From the NCBI GenBank assembly GCA_022749755.1, contig CM040441.1, positions 18,291,475-18,355,474 on the forward strand: DNA of 64,000 bases, written 5' to 3'. The position numbers were made by a program, and so were the translations under genes. This stretch comes from Azadirachta indica (lineage: Eukaryota > Streptophyta > Magnoliopsida > Sapindales > Meliaceae). This document shows positions 12,881 to 25,485 of this stretch, piece by piece. The notes under the pieces are model-generated. The model was not told where the DNA came from. It saw nothing but the letters and a program-made list of their open reading frames with translations, and did no database searches. Each line of letters opens with the position of its first letter. Within the stretch, counting starts at the first letter, position 1.

Positions 12881-14894
12881 ACAAAACATATTTACTAAGA
12901 GTTTATATACAATAGTTATAATTACACTCCAAACATGTATACACATCTTAAACATTAGGCACTACCATATCTTTTCACACATTAAAGGGATCCATCATGC
13001 TCTAATATATATATATATATATATTGAGAAATCTCATAGTATTGTAGGGCATCTTATAGTTTATAGACTTTCAAACACACTCTCTCAAATATTTTATCAT
13101 CGAAATCAGATGTTTTAAACTATATATGCAATTAGTACAAATAACAATAAATACATACCTTCTAGTACATAATGAAATTCTCTTATTGTAATAACTTCTT
13201 CTAGAAATCTAGGATGAAGGTTTGTAAGGCAAATTTCAACTCCTTCGAATTTTGTAAAAAGGTAAAACTAAAAATAAAAATAAAATGAAACAGTTATATA
13301 ATTTCAAATGATAACAAATTAACTTTTTATTTTTTTCTCATAGACGACACCAACTTTTGATACCAAATTTTGTCATTTTGTATCAACTAATATATTTATT
13401 TGTATATAGAAAAAAAAAAAAACCTTGATTTCCTCTTTTATTAGGTTATGTATTATTCATTCTCCTTTTAAGTCTTTTGAAATATTAATTTTAGCAGGAA
13501 TCTAATTGAAGATGACTACATGCTCTATCTTTTCTATCTAACTATAGTGGGACTGGTCGAATTATTATGGAATTCTTCTTTGGATTTGGTTTATGAAGAA
13601 TATGATCCTAGCAGTTCAATTGGCTAGGCAATTCATCCAGAGGTCTAGTTTTCTTCGACCTTCTATGTTCCAATATTGGACTTATAAAAGATGAAGAAAA
13701 TTGGTCCAACAGTGCTCAATTCATTTCAAGTGACTATTATATCATAACCATTATACTTACTAGTAAACAAATTATCTCTTTCTCATAATAATTTTAGCGT
13801 AACCATTATATCCTAATTTCTTTTTAATAATTACAATATAAGCTCAGCTATTGGTTTTTGTTTATTAAAAGAAATATATAAAGTAAAATAAAAAAGAAGA
13901 AGAGAGTATGATGAAGAATTGTTAGATGAAAAAAATTTTGTTTTATTATTAATTGTAAAATTATTTATTTACATGGGTTATTTTTAACTTTATCTTTATA
14001 TTTGTTGATAAACTTTATATATAATTTAAAATATTAGTAAGTTATTGATAATATCCCATTAACAACAAATCATGTTAAATAGTATGAGAAATATTAGAGA
14101 TATTTGTACTAATATATGAAATAATTCAATTCAAGTTAATTTTTAAATATTTTAGAGATTAAAATGAAATTATCTAGTTAATCATAACAAATTTAATAGA
14201 ATTTACTATGCAAATACAATTTTTATATTTGTCATTGCAATTACGAATTTTTAGAATAAATTCACAATTTTATATTGTATTTACAAATTTCATTCTCAAG
14301 TTTAGAATTTTAATGTTGATTTTCAAGTTTTACGTTTAATTTATAAAGTTTATATTATGATTTAAAATTTCAAGATGATTTGCAAATCTTGTATTCCACA
14401 AGTTTTACGCAATATCTCGTTTCTATTTCTTAGAATTAACAAATTAAATATTTACTAAAGCTAGCTTTATGTTAGATTTACAAATCATACATCCTATTTA
14501 TCTAATTTTTATTTAACTTTACACTCTTGATGCTGACATATTATTTAATGGACTGTTTACAAGCTTTAAATCTGTTTAACAATTCAAAATTTTACATTAT
14601 ACATCACTTTATTTTCATATTCTTATGTTAAAATTTTGATTTTTTTTTAATGTTAGGAACCTATCATTTTACAAGTTTATTAATATTTAACTAGACATCT
14701 ATTAAAAATTTATTGAAAAATTTAATATTTAATATAGCACACAGAACATTTCTCATAAAACAAGAATATGAACTCAAAAATCCTAAAAAAAATTTCACTT
14801 ATTACAGAAATTCCTACCAGCCGTGGCTAGGAGGATTCTCACAATCGGGGCTGAGCCCTGATGACTTAAAATTTTGACTTTTGTGTCGTAGAAA

Positions 14895-15100
14895 TACTCC
14901 ATTATTGATACGTCTTATCTTGGATTAAATGAAGATTACTCAGTGATTTGTGCTTGTAATTATTAAGTGGAATTATTGATGTTGAAAAGGATTTGAGGTA
15001 CTCCATTATTGATACGTCTTATCTTGGATTAAATGAAGATTACTCAGTGATTTGTGCTTGTAATTATCAAGTGGAATTATTGATGTTGAACTGGATTTAA
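14895..15100. repeat. 104-bp tandem duplication upstream of the UGT pseudogene
   Basis: Two adjacent copies start at 14895 and 14999 with 'tactccattattgatacgtc'. They differ at only a handful of bases, so the duplication is recent compared with the decay of the pseudogene 250 bp downstream. Confidence 0.9.
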
Positions 15101-15342
15101 GGCCTTCAATTAACCTTATCTAATGAACTGTAATTTTTATGGTTTTTTTTTTTTTTGAGTACTGTAATTTTGAAGTGAGTGCATACTAAAAATAAAAAAC
15201 GATGGCCTTATTATATTATAATGCATGACTTTCTAAGCATTTAGTAAATCCAATTAATTCCATGTTCAAACAAAGCAATGGTTCACACATACAACCCCGT
15301 TACAGAAGATGCACACATTAGATAGCTAACGAATAATCCACC

Positions 15343-16692
15343 ATGAACAACCAGTACCGCCACTTTCTTCTCATATGCTGGCCTTCTCAGGGCCACATAA
15401 ACCCTACTCTTCAGCTTGCCAAGCATTTAATACGCAACGGCGTACGAGTTACCTTCGCCACCCCCGTCTACGGCCTAACTCAGATCAAAAACTTCCCTTC
15501 CCATGAGGGTTTTTCCTGTGCCTCTTTCTCCGATGGCTTTGATAAGGGCAGTAACCCTAATGATGATCCTTCTTATCACATCATTTCTGAATCAAAGCAT
15601 GTGGGATCCCAAAGCTTAACCGATTTGATTGTTACTCTATCTAAAGATGGCCGCCCAGTTACTTTCTTAGTCCACAGTCTTCTTCTTCCTTGGGCAGCCG
15701 ATGTGGCTCGTAAAATGTCAATACGCTCTGCTTTTCTTTGCATTCAGTCTGCAGTTGCGTTTGCCATCTATCACCGTTTCTTCGTTAGCCTAATGGTTTG
15801 TATTGTAATGACAGTTACCACCCTCCAAGTTATGTAAAATTACATGGCTTGCCCTCCTTTGCATATGAAGACCTGCCTTCTTTTCTGTTACCAACTAGTC
15901 GACATGCCTCAGTGGTGCCAACCTTTCAAGAACACATTCAAAACCCTGAAAGAGATACCAATCCTTGCGTTCTCTTGAACACCTTCCGCGCTCTAGAAGA
16001 AGAAGCAATACGAATTGTTGGTAATGTGAATCTATTCTCCATTGGACCATTTTTCATCAGTGTATTTAGATAAAAGCAGCTACATATCAGACACATCTTT
16101 TAGCTGTGATTTATTTGACATTTCTAAAGATTATCTTCAATGGTTGAATTCAAAACCAAGTTGATCAGTCGTTTATGTATCCTTCGGAAGCATAGCAGTT
16201 TTGCAGAGAAAGCAAGTGGAAGAAATATTTCATGGTTTAGTCAGTACTCGCAGGCCATTCTTGTGGGCAGTACGATCTTTAGAGAAGATAGAAGATGGAC
16301 TGATACGCCATGGTGTTCACAAATGGAGTTTCTGAATCACCCTTCACTAGGGTGTTTTTTGACGCATTGTGGATGCATGGAATTCGACATTGGAGAGCTG
16401 ACTGGCTGGGGTGCCGGTGGTTTGTTATCCACAGTTTTCTGATCAAATGATGAATGCTAAGATGGTAGAAGAGTTATGGAGAATCGGAGTTAGTGAAAGT
16501 AAAGAATGAAGGGATTGTAAAGAGGGAAGAGATTAAGAAATGTGTGGAAATGGTGATGGGAGAAGGAGAGAATGGGAAGGAAATGAGATTGAATGCTAAG
16601 AAGTGGAGAGCATCAGCCTCGAAGGCTATTACAGAACATATGCACTTCGGAGATTGAGTTTAAAGCTTTCGTGGAAAGGTTGTGAATTTAAA
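15343..16692 (+). pseudogene. UGT75-like glycosyltransferase pseudogene
   Basis: UGT homology runs the full length but in broken frames. The first about 150 residues are intact from the ATG at 15343, with 'PSQGHINPTLQLAKHLI' near the N terminus and HSLLLPW further on. Frame then shifts near 15785-15797 and again near 16047 after 'FSIGP'. An in-frame TGA lies at 16162-16164, just after the 'QWLNSKPS' block, and another shift occurs near 16300 before 'WCSQME'. Inside the PSPG box an extra tgca at about 16371 breaks HCGWNS. Small paired indels follow near 16400, with more damage near 16490-16520. The tail 'VKREEIKKCVEMVMGEG' to 'LNAKKWRAS' is still recognisable. With at least six lesions it cannot encode an enzyme. 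It resembles the intact UGT at 5176 but is not a recent copy. Confidence 0.93.
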
Positions 16693-19386
16693 ACCAACTT
16701 CCACTGCAAGATGTTCAATTGAATTTTGGTTGAAATTTGCCTTGATGTACTCGCCAATGGCTAGATAATCTCGTCGATTATCATAGCAATTGCTTGTCTA
16801 TATGTTTAGATATAGATTGTAATATTAAATAGGTGCAGAGTTAAAAGATTAAGGACATGCATGTTTGCTATTATTGGTTTGTACTTAGTTTTGAAAATAA
16901 AGTTGAAAAAAGAAAATTGTTTTGTGACACAAATTTTTATTAGAATTCATCTAACTTTCTTATTAATGTTTGACATTAAGAACCTTCATCTTACAATAAC
17001 TATATTTATAAAGTTACAATATCTCAATTCCAAACTTGATGTAATAAATTATTTTGATATATTATTAAATCTACATTGTTACACTCTAACTGCATCGTTA
17101 TACTTATATGTAAAATTCCTTCCTTTATTACATTGCTTTCAAATTCTCATATCCTTTTTAGAGTTTTAATAGGGAAGTAGAAATGACATTTCTCTATACA
17201 CAAAGTTTCTCTAAACATGATAAGAGTTTAGCTTTCCTCTACCTCAAATTACCAACCCCAAATTAGTAGAAAATTTAAAACAAATTCTATCTAACTTCTT
17301 TAAATTCAAATAAAATTGTTTATTTTATTAAAATCTTGACATAAACTTCCAAGTTTCTCAAACGTTACCAACTTGTAATTATCAAAATAAGCGCTTTTGC
17401 AATATTGCCCTTAATCTTACCAACTTAAAAATATTACTCAATCAACATCAAGACAACACATCACTCCAGAAATTATCCATAATGAGTACAATAAGCTTAT
17501 ATTTGCAAACTATAGCATCAGAATGTGCATATATTTTAGATTGCTTGATATGCTTGAAAGATTAAGAGGATTCTTTCAAAATTGGAATAATGATACGGAA
17601 AATATTTTACAAATGCTAGATTGATATGATTAGTTGGGTTGAATTTTATTTTCTAATCTTTTTAATTTTTATGTGAACTACTAAAAGGTTTAAATGTAAA
17701 TGATTGATGGTTCAGCATATAACAATCTAGTTGTAAAGTTCACCCTTTTTCTCTTAAATTTTATATTGAATCCAAAATCGAATGAATGAGTAAACAAACT
17801 TTTAATTTATCATTTTTGTAATTATTGGTAAATGTATTATCAAAAGTATAGTATTTGTTATTAAAGTTCTAAGATTAAAGCGCTTAACTTAAATAGTTAA
17901 ATTAATATTAATTTTAAAAAATTAAATATTATAAGTAATGAGAAGTAAATAAATTTATAATTTTTTAACAAATGTTAAATAAATAAACATGATAAATTTT
18001 TAAAATTTAGATTATAAATAAAATAAAATACGGTTTCATGGGTTTGTTGTCTTTGCCTAAAATGGGCTTGTGCCTGGCCCAGACCAACATCTAAATCGGC
18101 CCAATTGGTGCAATGAACAATAAATTTGAAACTTTGAAGTTGAATGATTTGATTTGATAAACTTTTATGGACCAATTTATTATATAGAAACTATAATATT
18201 GCTCGTAGTTTTGTCAATTACCGGTATCATTTTCAACTGCCATATCTAAACTCTCTGTAAAATTATGATATATATAATGTAATATTCAAAAGAAAAACTT
18301 TTTGCTTAAACTAGTATACAATTAAAGTTATATTTTGAATGAAGTAAAGTTTCTTTATATATCTTGCATTTAAATCTAATTAAAACTTATATTTTAATGA
18401 ATTTTGGGTTATGATACAATAATATAAATCTGAACGCTTGATAGATTTTGATATAAGATCAAAAAAAAATTAATAAAAGAACAAGATTTTATTATCTTAT
18501 AACAGTAGAAATTTAAATTCTATCGTGACTCTAAGTAGCTTTTATCTTTTAATATAAAAAATTTGAATAAACCTTAATATTATAAATTTGAATAATTTAA
18601 TATTATATGATTATTTTTTATTCATTAAATATAAATACAAATATATAGTAAAACTAGTAATTTGACATATCATATTCTTATAAATATTTAGATAAACTCT
18701 ATATATTAGTATTAAGAGAAAAATAAAACTTAATTTTATTCAAATATAATTACCATATTTTCAATATTTAGATGAAAAATCGATCTCTATAAAATATTTA
18801 AATGACTTAAATTAAATTATACTTAATAAAGAAAAAAAGTCACTCGAATGTAATATCAAATAATTTTTTTAAAAAAGAAAAAGAAAAGTCTCTTTTGTGG
18901 TAGAAGTGTTGGAGATTTTTAATATGAATTAATGATGTAATGATTAACACATAACACTTATAAGTCAAGGCATATATAAAGGAAAGTTCTGCCCTCTAAG
19001 ACAATATTCGGGTGCAAGTAGATTTCAATGACAATATTCGCTCTAAAATACAATGCTTATTGGCTCATAAGGGTGCACTTTTAAGTATATGACTCTTAAA
19101 CAACACAAAAATCAAACACCATTCTTTAATGATTTTTGCAAGTAACGGGAGACCAGAAAAATGTAAGAAAGACATTTTCTTATATATTTTTGTGACAAAC
19201 ACATCACCTCTATTTATAAAAATATATGAACCTTTTCTTTTGGGACATTTCTCTTTATTAATACCATTTCATTTATATTAACTCCTGAACCATATAATTA
19301 ATCATATTAAAATTATGATAATATGATTACACTAATATATATATATATATATAAATACTATGTATTATAAAATATACAACAATAAG

Positions 19387-19746
19387 TAGGGGTAGCAATT
19401 TGGAACACGATATAATTGTTCGATACGAATTTGATGTAATTAAATATATTCGGATTTGAAAAAATTGACATCAATAATAATTGTGTCGTATTCTTGTCGA
19501 ATAATTAATAATTGTGTCATATTCATATCTATTTATTCATTTAAAATATGATTAATTAAATAAATAATCATGTCTTAAATGAATATTTACATGTAAATGA
19601 ATCACATCTAAATAAATGAATCGTATTTAAGTTTAAAAAATTTAATACAAATAATAAACAAAACGTATTCATGTCACAAAAATTACTAAATAAATCGTAT
19701 TCGCGTCGATATAAATATAATTCGTTTATTTGAATTATTACCCTAG
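19387..19746. mobile_element. hAT-like MITE
   Basis: The ends are 'taggggtagcaattt' and 'aattattaccctag', imperfect inverted repeats of the kind seen in abundant plant hAT-derived elements. The interior has repeated 'cgatacgaatttgatgt', 'tgtgtcgtattc' and 'cgtattcgcgtcgatat' words. There is no transposase. Confidence 0.5.
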
Positions 19747-20518
19747 GTAAAAGATGGTGTGCGCGTATCCGAGAGATTATTTTCTCTACTTCAATAATTT
19801 ACTTATCAGCAATATTTATATAAAAGAGATCTACAAAAGAGTAAATTCTACCTCACCGTTAATTAAAGGGTTCTCGATACTTTTATTTCCAAAGTTTGAC
19901 GAAAATGACATTTTGCGACTCTTACTTTTAAAATTCGACATTTTCAACCCTTTCGCCAACTTTTAGCATTTTATCAGTTAAGTCCCTGTTGTTTGTAAAA
20001 TTAAATATAAAGTGCTAATTTTAAACATACATCACTTGAGTCTCTGGACAATTTTTTTTTCTTAACATAATTTATTGACATAGAAATTATTTTTATTGCT
20101 TAAATACATTAAAAATTAATAACAAGTATTTTATAAGTTTTCCTAAACAAAGCTAAAAGAGGTCAACATTAAAATGCGTAAATACTATAAAATATAAGTT
20201 TTTTTTTTACTATCTCCAAATGGACCATTAAATATTAATGCTAGATGGTTAGATGGTTAGATGATTAGGAAACAACCCCATTAAGCAGTTTAATTTAATA
20301 ATTGTTTAAATATCGTTATTTTTATTTTAAATTTTTTAATTGTTTTTCTTTAAACATAATTTTAAAAAATTGTTTGTAATTACATAATTTTAACTAAATG
20401 ATGTATTTGGCAACTAAACAATCAATAATTTTTTTCTTAAAAATTCTACCACCTTGAATTTTATTTGAAAAGGTTCTATTTGAAAACGAAAACTTTGAGA
20501 TACTCCATGCAGTATTAG

Positions 20519-20885
20519 AAAATGATAGATATCCCCCTCAATTGTGGACAAATGACAAATATTCTTAAAGTTACTATATATTCATGTAAAATAATTATTT
20601 TACCTTTATATATTTAGAAGGCATATTAGTTACCATTTTAATCTAATGATTAATACATAATGACCAATATACCCTTATGATTTATTATTTGATAATTATG
20701 TATTTAATATTTTTGATAAATCATAAGGGTATATTGATTATTACGTATTAATAACCGAGTTAAAGGGTCGATTAATATATAATCTAAATATATAAGGTTA
20801 AAATAATTATTTTGTATGAATGTATAATAATTTTAGGGAGTATTTATCATTTGCTAATAGTTGAGGGGAGTATCTGCCATTTTTA
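20519..20885. mobile_element. Foldback element with arms of about 180 bp
   Basis: The left arm from 'aatgatagatatccccctca' is the imperfect reverse complement of the right arm ending 'ttgaggggagtatctgccat'. Pairing is strongest near the apex at about 20.66-20.75 kb, where 'aatatacccttatgattta' faces its complement. There is no coding sequence. Confidence 0.75.
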
Positions 20886-21397
20886 AACTATCGCGAGGGG
20901 AGGAGTGTATTTGTTATTTTTCAATACCCATGAATACCTACCAATTTTTCTTTAAAAAATTATACCAAATAAGTTTTTAAAAATCGATATTTAAATCTTT
21001 ATATATTTTTATCAATTTTTTTATTCCTCATTTCAAATTGAATCAATAATTATTTTTATTTCATTTTATCTTAACTCATAAAAGATTCAATCAAACAATT
21101 ACTTGATATATGTAAAGCACTCTAAATTTTATATACATATAATTGTATTCAAATATAATTATGCGCTTATTTAACAATGCCTAGCGTCATAAATGAGACA
21201 CTTTTGAGGTTTTACTTTTTAAAATTTTTAATGTAGTTCAATGTAATAAAATAATATTTTATTTTAATAAATTATGTCAAGAACAAAAAATTGTTCAACA
21301 GGACTTAAGTGATGTATATTAAAGATTGATATTTATTTTAATTTCACAAATAATATGTGCTCAACTAATAAAACTTTAATTTAGAAATTGAATTAAA

Positions 21398-22400
21398 AGT
21401 AGGGATGGGAATGAAGTGGGTCTGGGGTGGGGCATTGCGATCCTCGAACCCACTCCATTTAGGGTAAATTAATCCCTGAACCCACCTGTTCCTTGTTGTG
21501 GAAGAAATGAGGTTAGAGCCAACCCGCCCTGTTTTTAACTCGCCCAAACCCATCCCTAACCCCCTATTAGACTTCATTTAACCAATTTTTTTTATAATAT
21601 TAATTTAATTTTGTCAATTTTAAACTAAATGCTATAATTTTAAGCATCATTAACTCTTTATTTATCAACAAATTCATCATTTTAAAAAGTAAACAAAAAA
21701 ATTCAAACAATTAAAAATATAAATTATATAAATTTTACTTCAATTATGCACATTGAAAAAAATTCATATTTTTCAACATTTCAAAACAAAAAAATACAAA
21801 CAACTCAAATTTTCTACAACTTCTTTAACTTTCTTTATCATCCTACAAAAACTAAAAAAAAAACTTTAAAACCCAATTTAGACCATATCAACAATATTTT
21901 TTAAAAATTAATTATTATAAATAATGTTTTCCTCTTAGAAATCTTAAACATACCCTTTTATGAATGTGCTTATAATATCTTTAAGAGAAGTTAAAATAGG
22001 TCTCCCATTTATATTTAAAAAAATAAAAAAAATAATAATTAAAATAAATGAATGAAAAATATTTAAAAAATAAACAAATATAAAAAATAAAAAAAACTTA
22101 AGATGGATTTAATTAATTAAATTAAAAGATTATAAAATTTTTAGAAGTACTTAAGTGAACAAAATTAAAAATATAATTTTTATAATAATTAATTTAATAA
22201 AATGGATATAATTGTAATTAAATAAAAAATATTTAATTTTTCAAATGCGGAGAAGGTGGGGTATAATCCCTTAACTTGTCCCAATTCTTAAATGGGTTGG
22301 GTTTTTAGGTCCCGAACTCGCCCTAAATTTCAAATGGATTGGGTTTTTTGGGCCGGGGTTGGGACCCGCAGATTCAAGAATATTTCCCCTCCCCACTTAA
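21398..22400. mobile_element. Non-autonomous DNA element with G-rich ends
   Basis: A G-rich left end ('agtagggatgggaatgaag', then 'gggtctggggtggggc') and a matching right end around 22.24-22.40 kb ('ttgggccggggttgggaccc', 'ccccttcccc'-type words) bracket very AT-rich DNA. The same 'gggatgg...' and 'tcgcccc' words recur at 41.56-42.53 kb. Exact ends and superfamily are uncertain; hAT is my best guess. Confidence 0.4.
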
Positions 22401-24002
22401 AAGGGGTTGAAAATATTAGTTTCTAAAAGTAAGGGGTGAAAATGTATTTTCATCAAAATTTGGGGGCAAAAATGTCATTTAATACTTTATTAAATAAAGG
22501 GAAAAGAGAGAGTTGAATCATGTCATGTGGTGGGTTGTCTTTCTTGTTTGAAGATTTAAGATGCCACAGCTTGGAATGGCTATAAATAATAATCATATAA
22601 AATAATGTTGTAAACACATATATGACTTTTTCTTTTTTCCTATTAATTATGTACATTAATAATGTTTAAATGCCCAAGTCACAACACAAAATGTTTATAA
22701 TAATGATTGATTATAGCAAAAATATTTTTTATTAATAAGATTTCTTAAGTATGTGTATAAAAGATGACATTTTATATGAATGACTCAAATTATTAGGAAT
22801 TAAATTTTTAATTGAATAAAATTTGTCATAATTTTTTTTATAGAAAGCAAAAAGAATATGATAATGTTGTCTAATATAATCTTAAAATATATATGGAAAA
22901 TATGTTTGATACTCTCTATGAGGTTTGGCCTAATTATTTATTACCCCTTATTTTTTTTTTGAAAAATATTTCAATATTTTTTACTTTTAAATTCTTTAAA
23001 TTTTATCCTTAATGAGTGGACGACTTGACCGTAAAAAGAAAAAAAAATTATTTATTATTTTTTATTTTAGTACACACTTTTTAAAGTTAAATTTCTTATT
23101 TATTTTAGATTTTAGTCTGAGTGTAATTCAAATCAATAATTTGATCTGGTTCAAGTTCAAGTTTAACTCATAAAGATAAAGTTAGAAAAATTTAAAGAAT
23201 AAAGAAATAGCTGATACCTTTTGAAAAATATGGGTTGGGGGGTAATTAAATCAAAATTTATAGAAACATCTTTTTTTTTTCTTCAATGCATTTAAGTCAT
23301 AAAATATATTTTGATAGCATAAAATAAATTAAAATTTATTTTTAAGTTTCAAAGACCATTTATAATAATATCATAAATGAGTTGTGACAATACATTTAAA
23401 AAAATAATAAAAATAAGATTAATAATAGTACAATTATAGGAATAGTAATAAAGTTATGATATAAAATGTAAAATTATTAATTTTGAGAACTAAACCGTTC
23501 ATACTACTGCTGACATGTGTTATAATGATAAAATATCAACATTATAAATAGATATATTTCTTAAGAAATTTCCTAATAAAATTTTTATATGTAATTGCAA
23601 TTTTTTTAAATGCATAAATTTGAAAAAAATTGTTAGAGATTAGTTTGGATAATTTCTATTACTACAATATTCTTTAAAAAATTTATGAAACATTTAACTA
23701 ATTTTTTTATAATTGATTTTTTTTTAACACAGAAGAAATAAATTACTTTAAAATTTACAGCAATCTTAAACCAGACCTAATACCAAAGTGAAGTGTTATA
23801 TTTGTGTGCGTTAGTTTCATTGAACATAGGGGACGAAAAAAGAGGTGGAAAAGGAAACTTATCATACCTAACAAGAATAAAATAATATTATTTTTATCTC
23901 TTAAACTTAATAAAACACAAATTAAGACATAATTTATTCAAGTTTTACAATTTAATCCCATTACCTCGGTAAAAGAAAGCTAAACAAACAAAAAATATAG
24001 AG

Positions 24003-24215
24003 TAAATTCCTAAAATTATACAAATCATATCTCAGTTTGTTATTTTATCATAATATTTTGGAGATTAAATGTTATTATCCAGGAAAGAGCAACTAGCCAA
24101 ACAAGCAAAAGCGCTATGGAGTTAATTACAAATATTATGAAATTTTTATCAATTTTGTTATTTTATCAAAATTTAGGGACAAAAATGTTATTATTCAGAA
24201 AAGGGCGAAGGGGAA
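24003..24215. repeat. Diverged tandem pair, about 117-bp spacing
   Basis: 'tttgttattttatcataatattttggagattaaatgttattatccag' is echoed by 'tttgttattttatcaaaatttagggacaaaaatgttattattcag'. Similar phrases occur near 0.66-0.72 kb and 29.5-29.7 kb, so this is a dispersed repeat. Confidence 0.55.
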
Positions 24216-25485
24216 ACAGCTAGCTTCCAAAGAGAATAAAATTTGATAATTTGAGATTATTTGAAGCAAGGGAAGGTGGCGGGGTCACATCAACGCGGTT
24301 TCAGCAAAGCAACAGCTGTCATAATAACGGGGCCGCGAGCATCACCGTTGATTCCATCAATCAAAAAATCTACGCAGCAATTTCGGTCTTACGTGGGTCC
24401 CCAGTCTTTTATTAAAACGTTTAAACATACATACATTATACATATTACGTACACCTCACATGCAGAACATAATCTTCATTCTTATTATATATTATATGGC
24501 TGTTTCTTTTTTTAAAAAATCTAGCTTAGTAATTTGACATTTTCTTCTAATAAAAAGAGGGTTTTTTTTTATATAAAAAAAGTGATTAACAAGATCCACT
24601 TGAAAAACACATTAATTAAAAATAACATAAAAAAATTTACGGACAAAATGTTCTTGTTTTAACAAAATCGTTGAATAAATGTATAACACAATCTTAAATT
24701 TTTTTTCTTATAATTACCTTTTATGATTAAGTATTTTCAAAATAAATGTATATTTATCATAATTTTATTGGATAATATGATTGATTTTATTTAAGATTTT
24801 CTCAAATTTATTGATATTAAAGTAATGATAAAAATTATATGAAATTTATTTAAAATAATAGAAAAGCTTAGTAGGAAGGTCTTTGTGGAGCCATCTAATA
24901 AAAAAAATAATTATTTTAAATTTTAAAGTAAATGCATACCTGACCATAAGTTATAAGATAGTCCTACTAATAATGTTTTACATCTATTCTTGTCTACAAA
25001 TTTTTTAAAAAATAATACATTTAGATAAATATTAATTCAAAATTTTAAATAATATTATCTTGATAACCCTAGTTTGATTTTTGTTCTAATATTATAGAAT
25101 GTAAAATTTGATGATATTAAAATAAAAATACAAGAAGAGTTAAATGTCGCTCTTCTTAAAATTTTATACATATTACCTTAATTTAAGAAAAATTTATCCA
25201 ATAAGATCGTGACACGCTAACTCTTTTGCATGAAAAAAAAAAACGCGGCGACTAATAGTTAGTTTACTGTTTAAAATCAAACAAAATCATAATTCAAAAA
25301 AGTACCGTTAAAAATTATTTATTTAAAAATAAAAAAGAAAAAATATAACAAAATGATAAAAGAATGAGACACCATTAGCTTTAGCTTTTAGCAACTCAGA
25401 TACAGTTTTAATTTTAGTTTTGGTTTGGTTGGTTTGTACTAAAAAAAACGAAAACCAAACAACTCGCCATCGAAATCTAATCCTC

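Larger units (their letters stand above)
6574..15342. other. Intergenic, AT-rich, with a non-autonomous LTR element
   Basis: No supportable gene was found. Landmarks are a short 'actgtctgtgc' tandem near 7.13-7.16 kb, the LTR element at 8899-10529, a degenerate tandem of about 60-bp units at 12.66-12.88 kb, a (TA)n tract at about 13004-13024 and a 104-bp tandem duplication at 14895-15100. The sequence on either side of the LTR element (8.40-8.80 and 10.53-10.75 kb) is less AT-biased and may be old gene-derived DNA, but no frame survives. Confidence 0.65.
16693..25485. other. Intergenic, AT-rich, MITE-type elements
   Basis: No gene was supported. The stretch contains an hAT-like short element at 19.39-19.75 kb, a 370-bp foldback at 20.5-20.9 kb, a G-rich-ended element at about 21.4-22.4 kb, and a pair of about 117-bp diverged repeats at 24.0-24.22 kb. 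A small GC-richer patch at about 24.26-24.42 kb stands out from its surroundings, but I could not assign a coding role to it. Confidence 0.65.

Noticed and set aside
18905..19290. Possible solo LTR beginning 'tgttggagatttttaatatg'
   Set aside because: It has a TATA-like 'catatataaagg' and plausible ends, but no second copy, primer-binding site or target-site duplication could be found in the window.
25420..25485. Upstream extension of the TMK reading frame
   Set aside because: The frame is open but begins with TTG rather than ATG, and it would bury the signal peptide behind a charged stretch.
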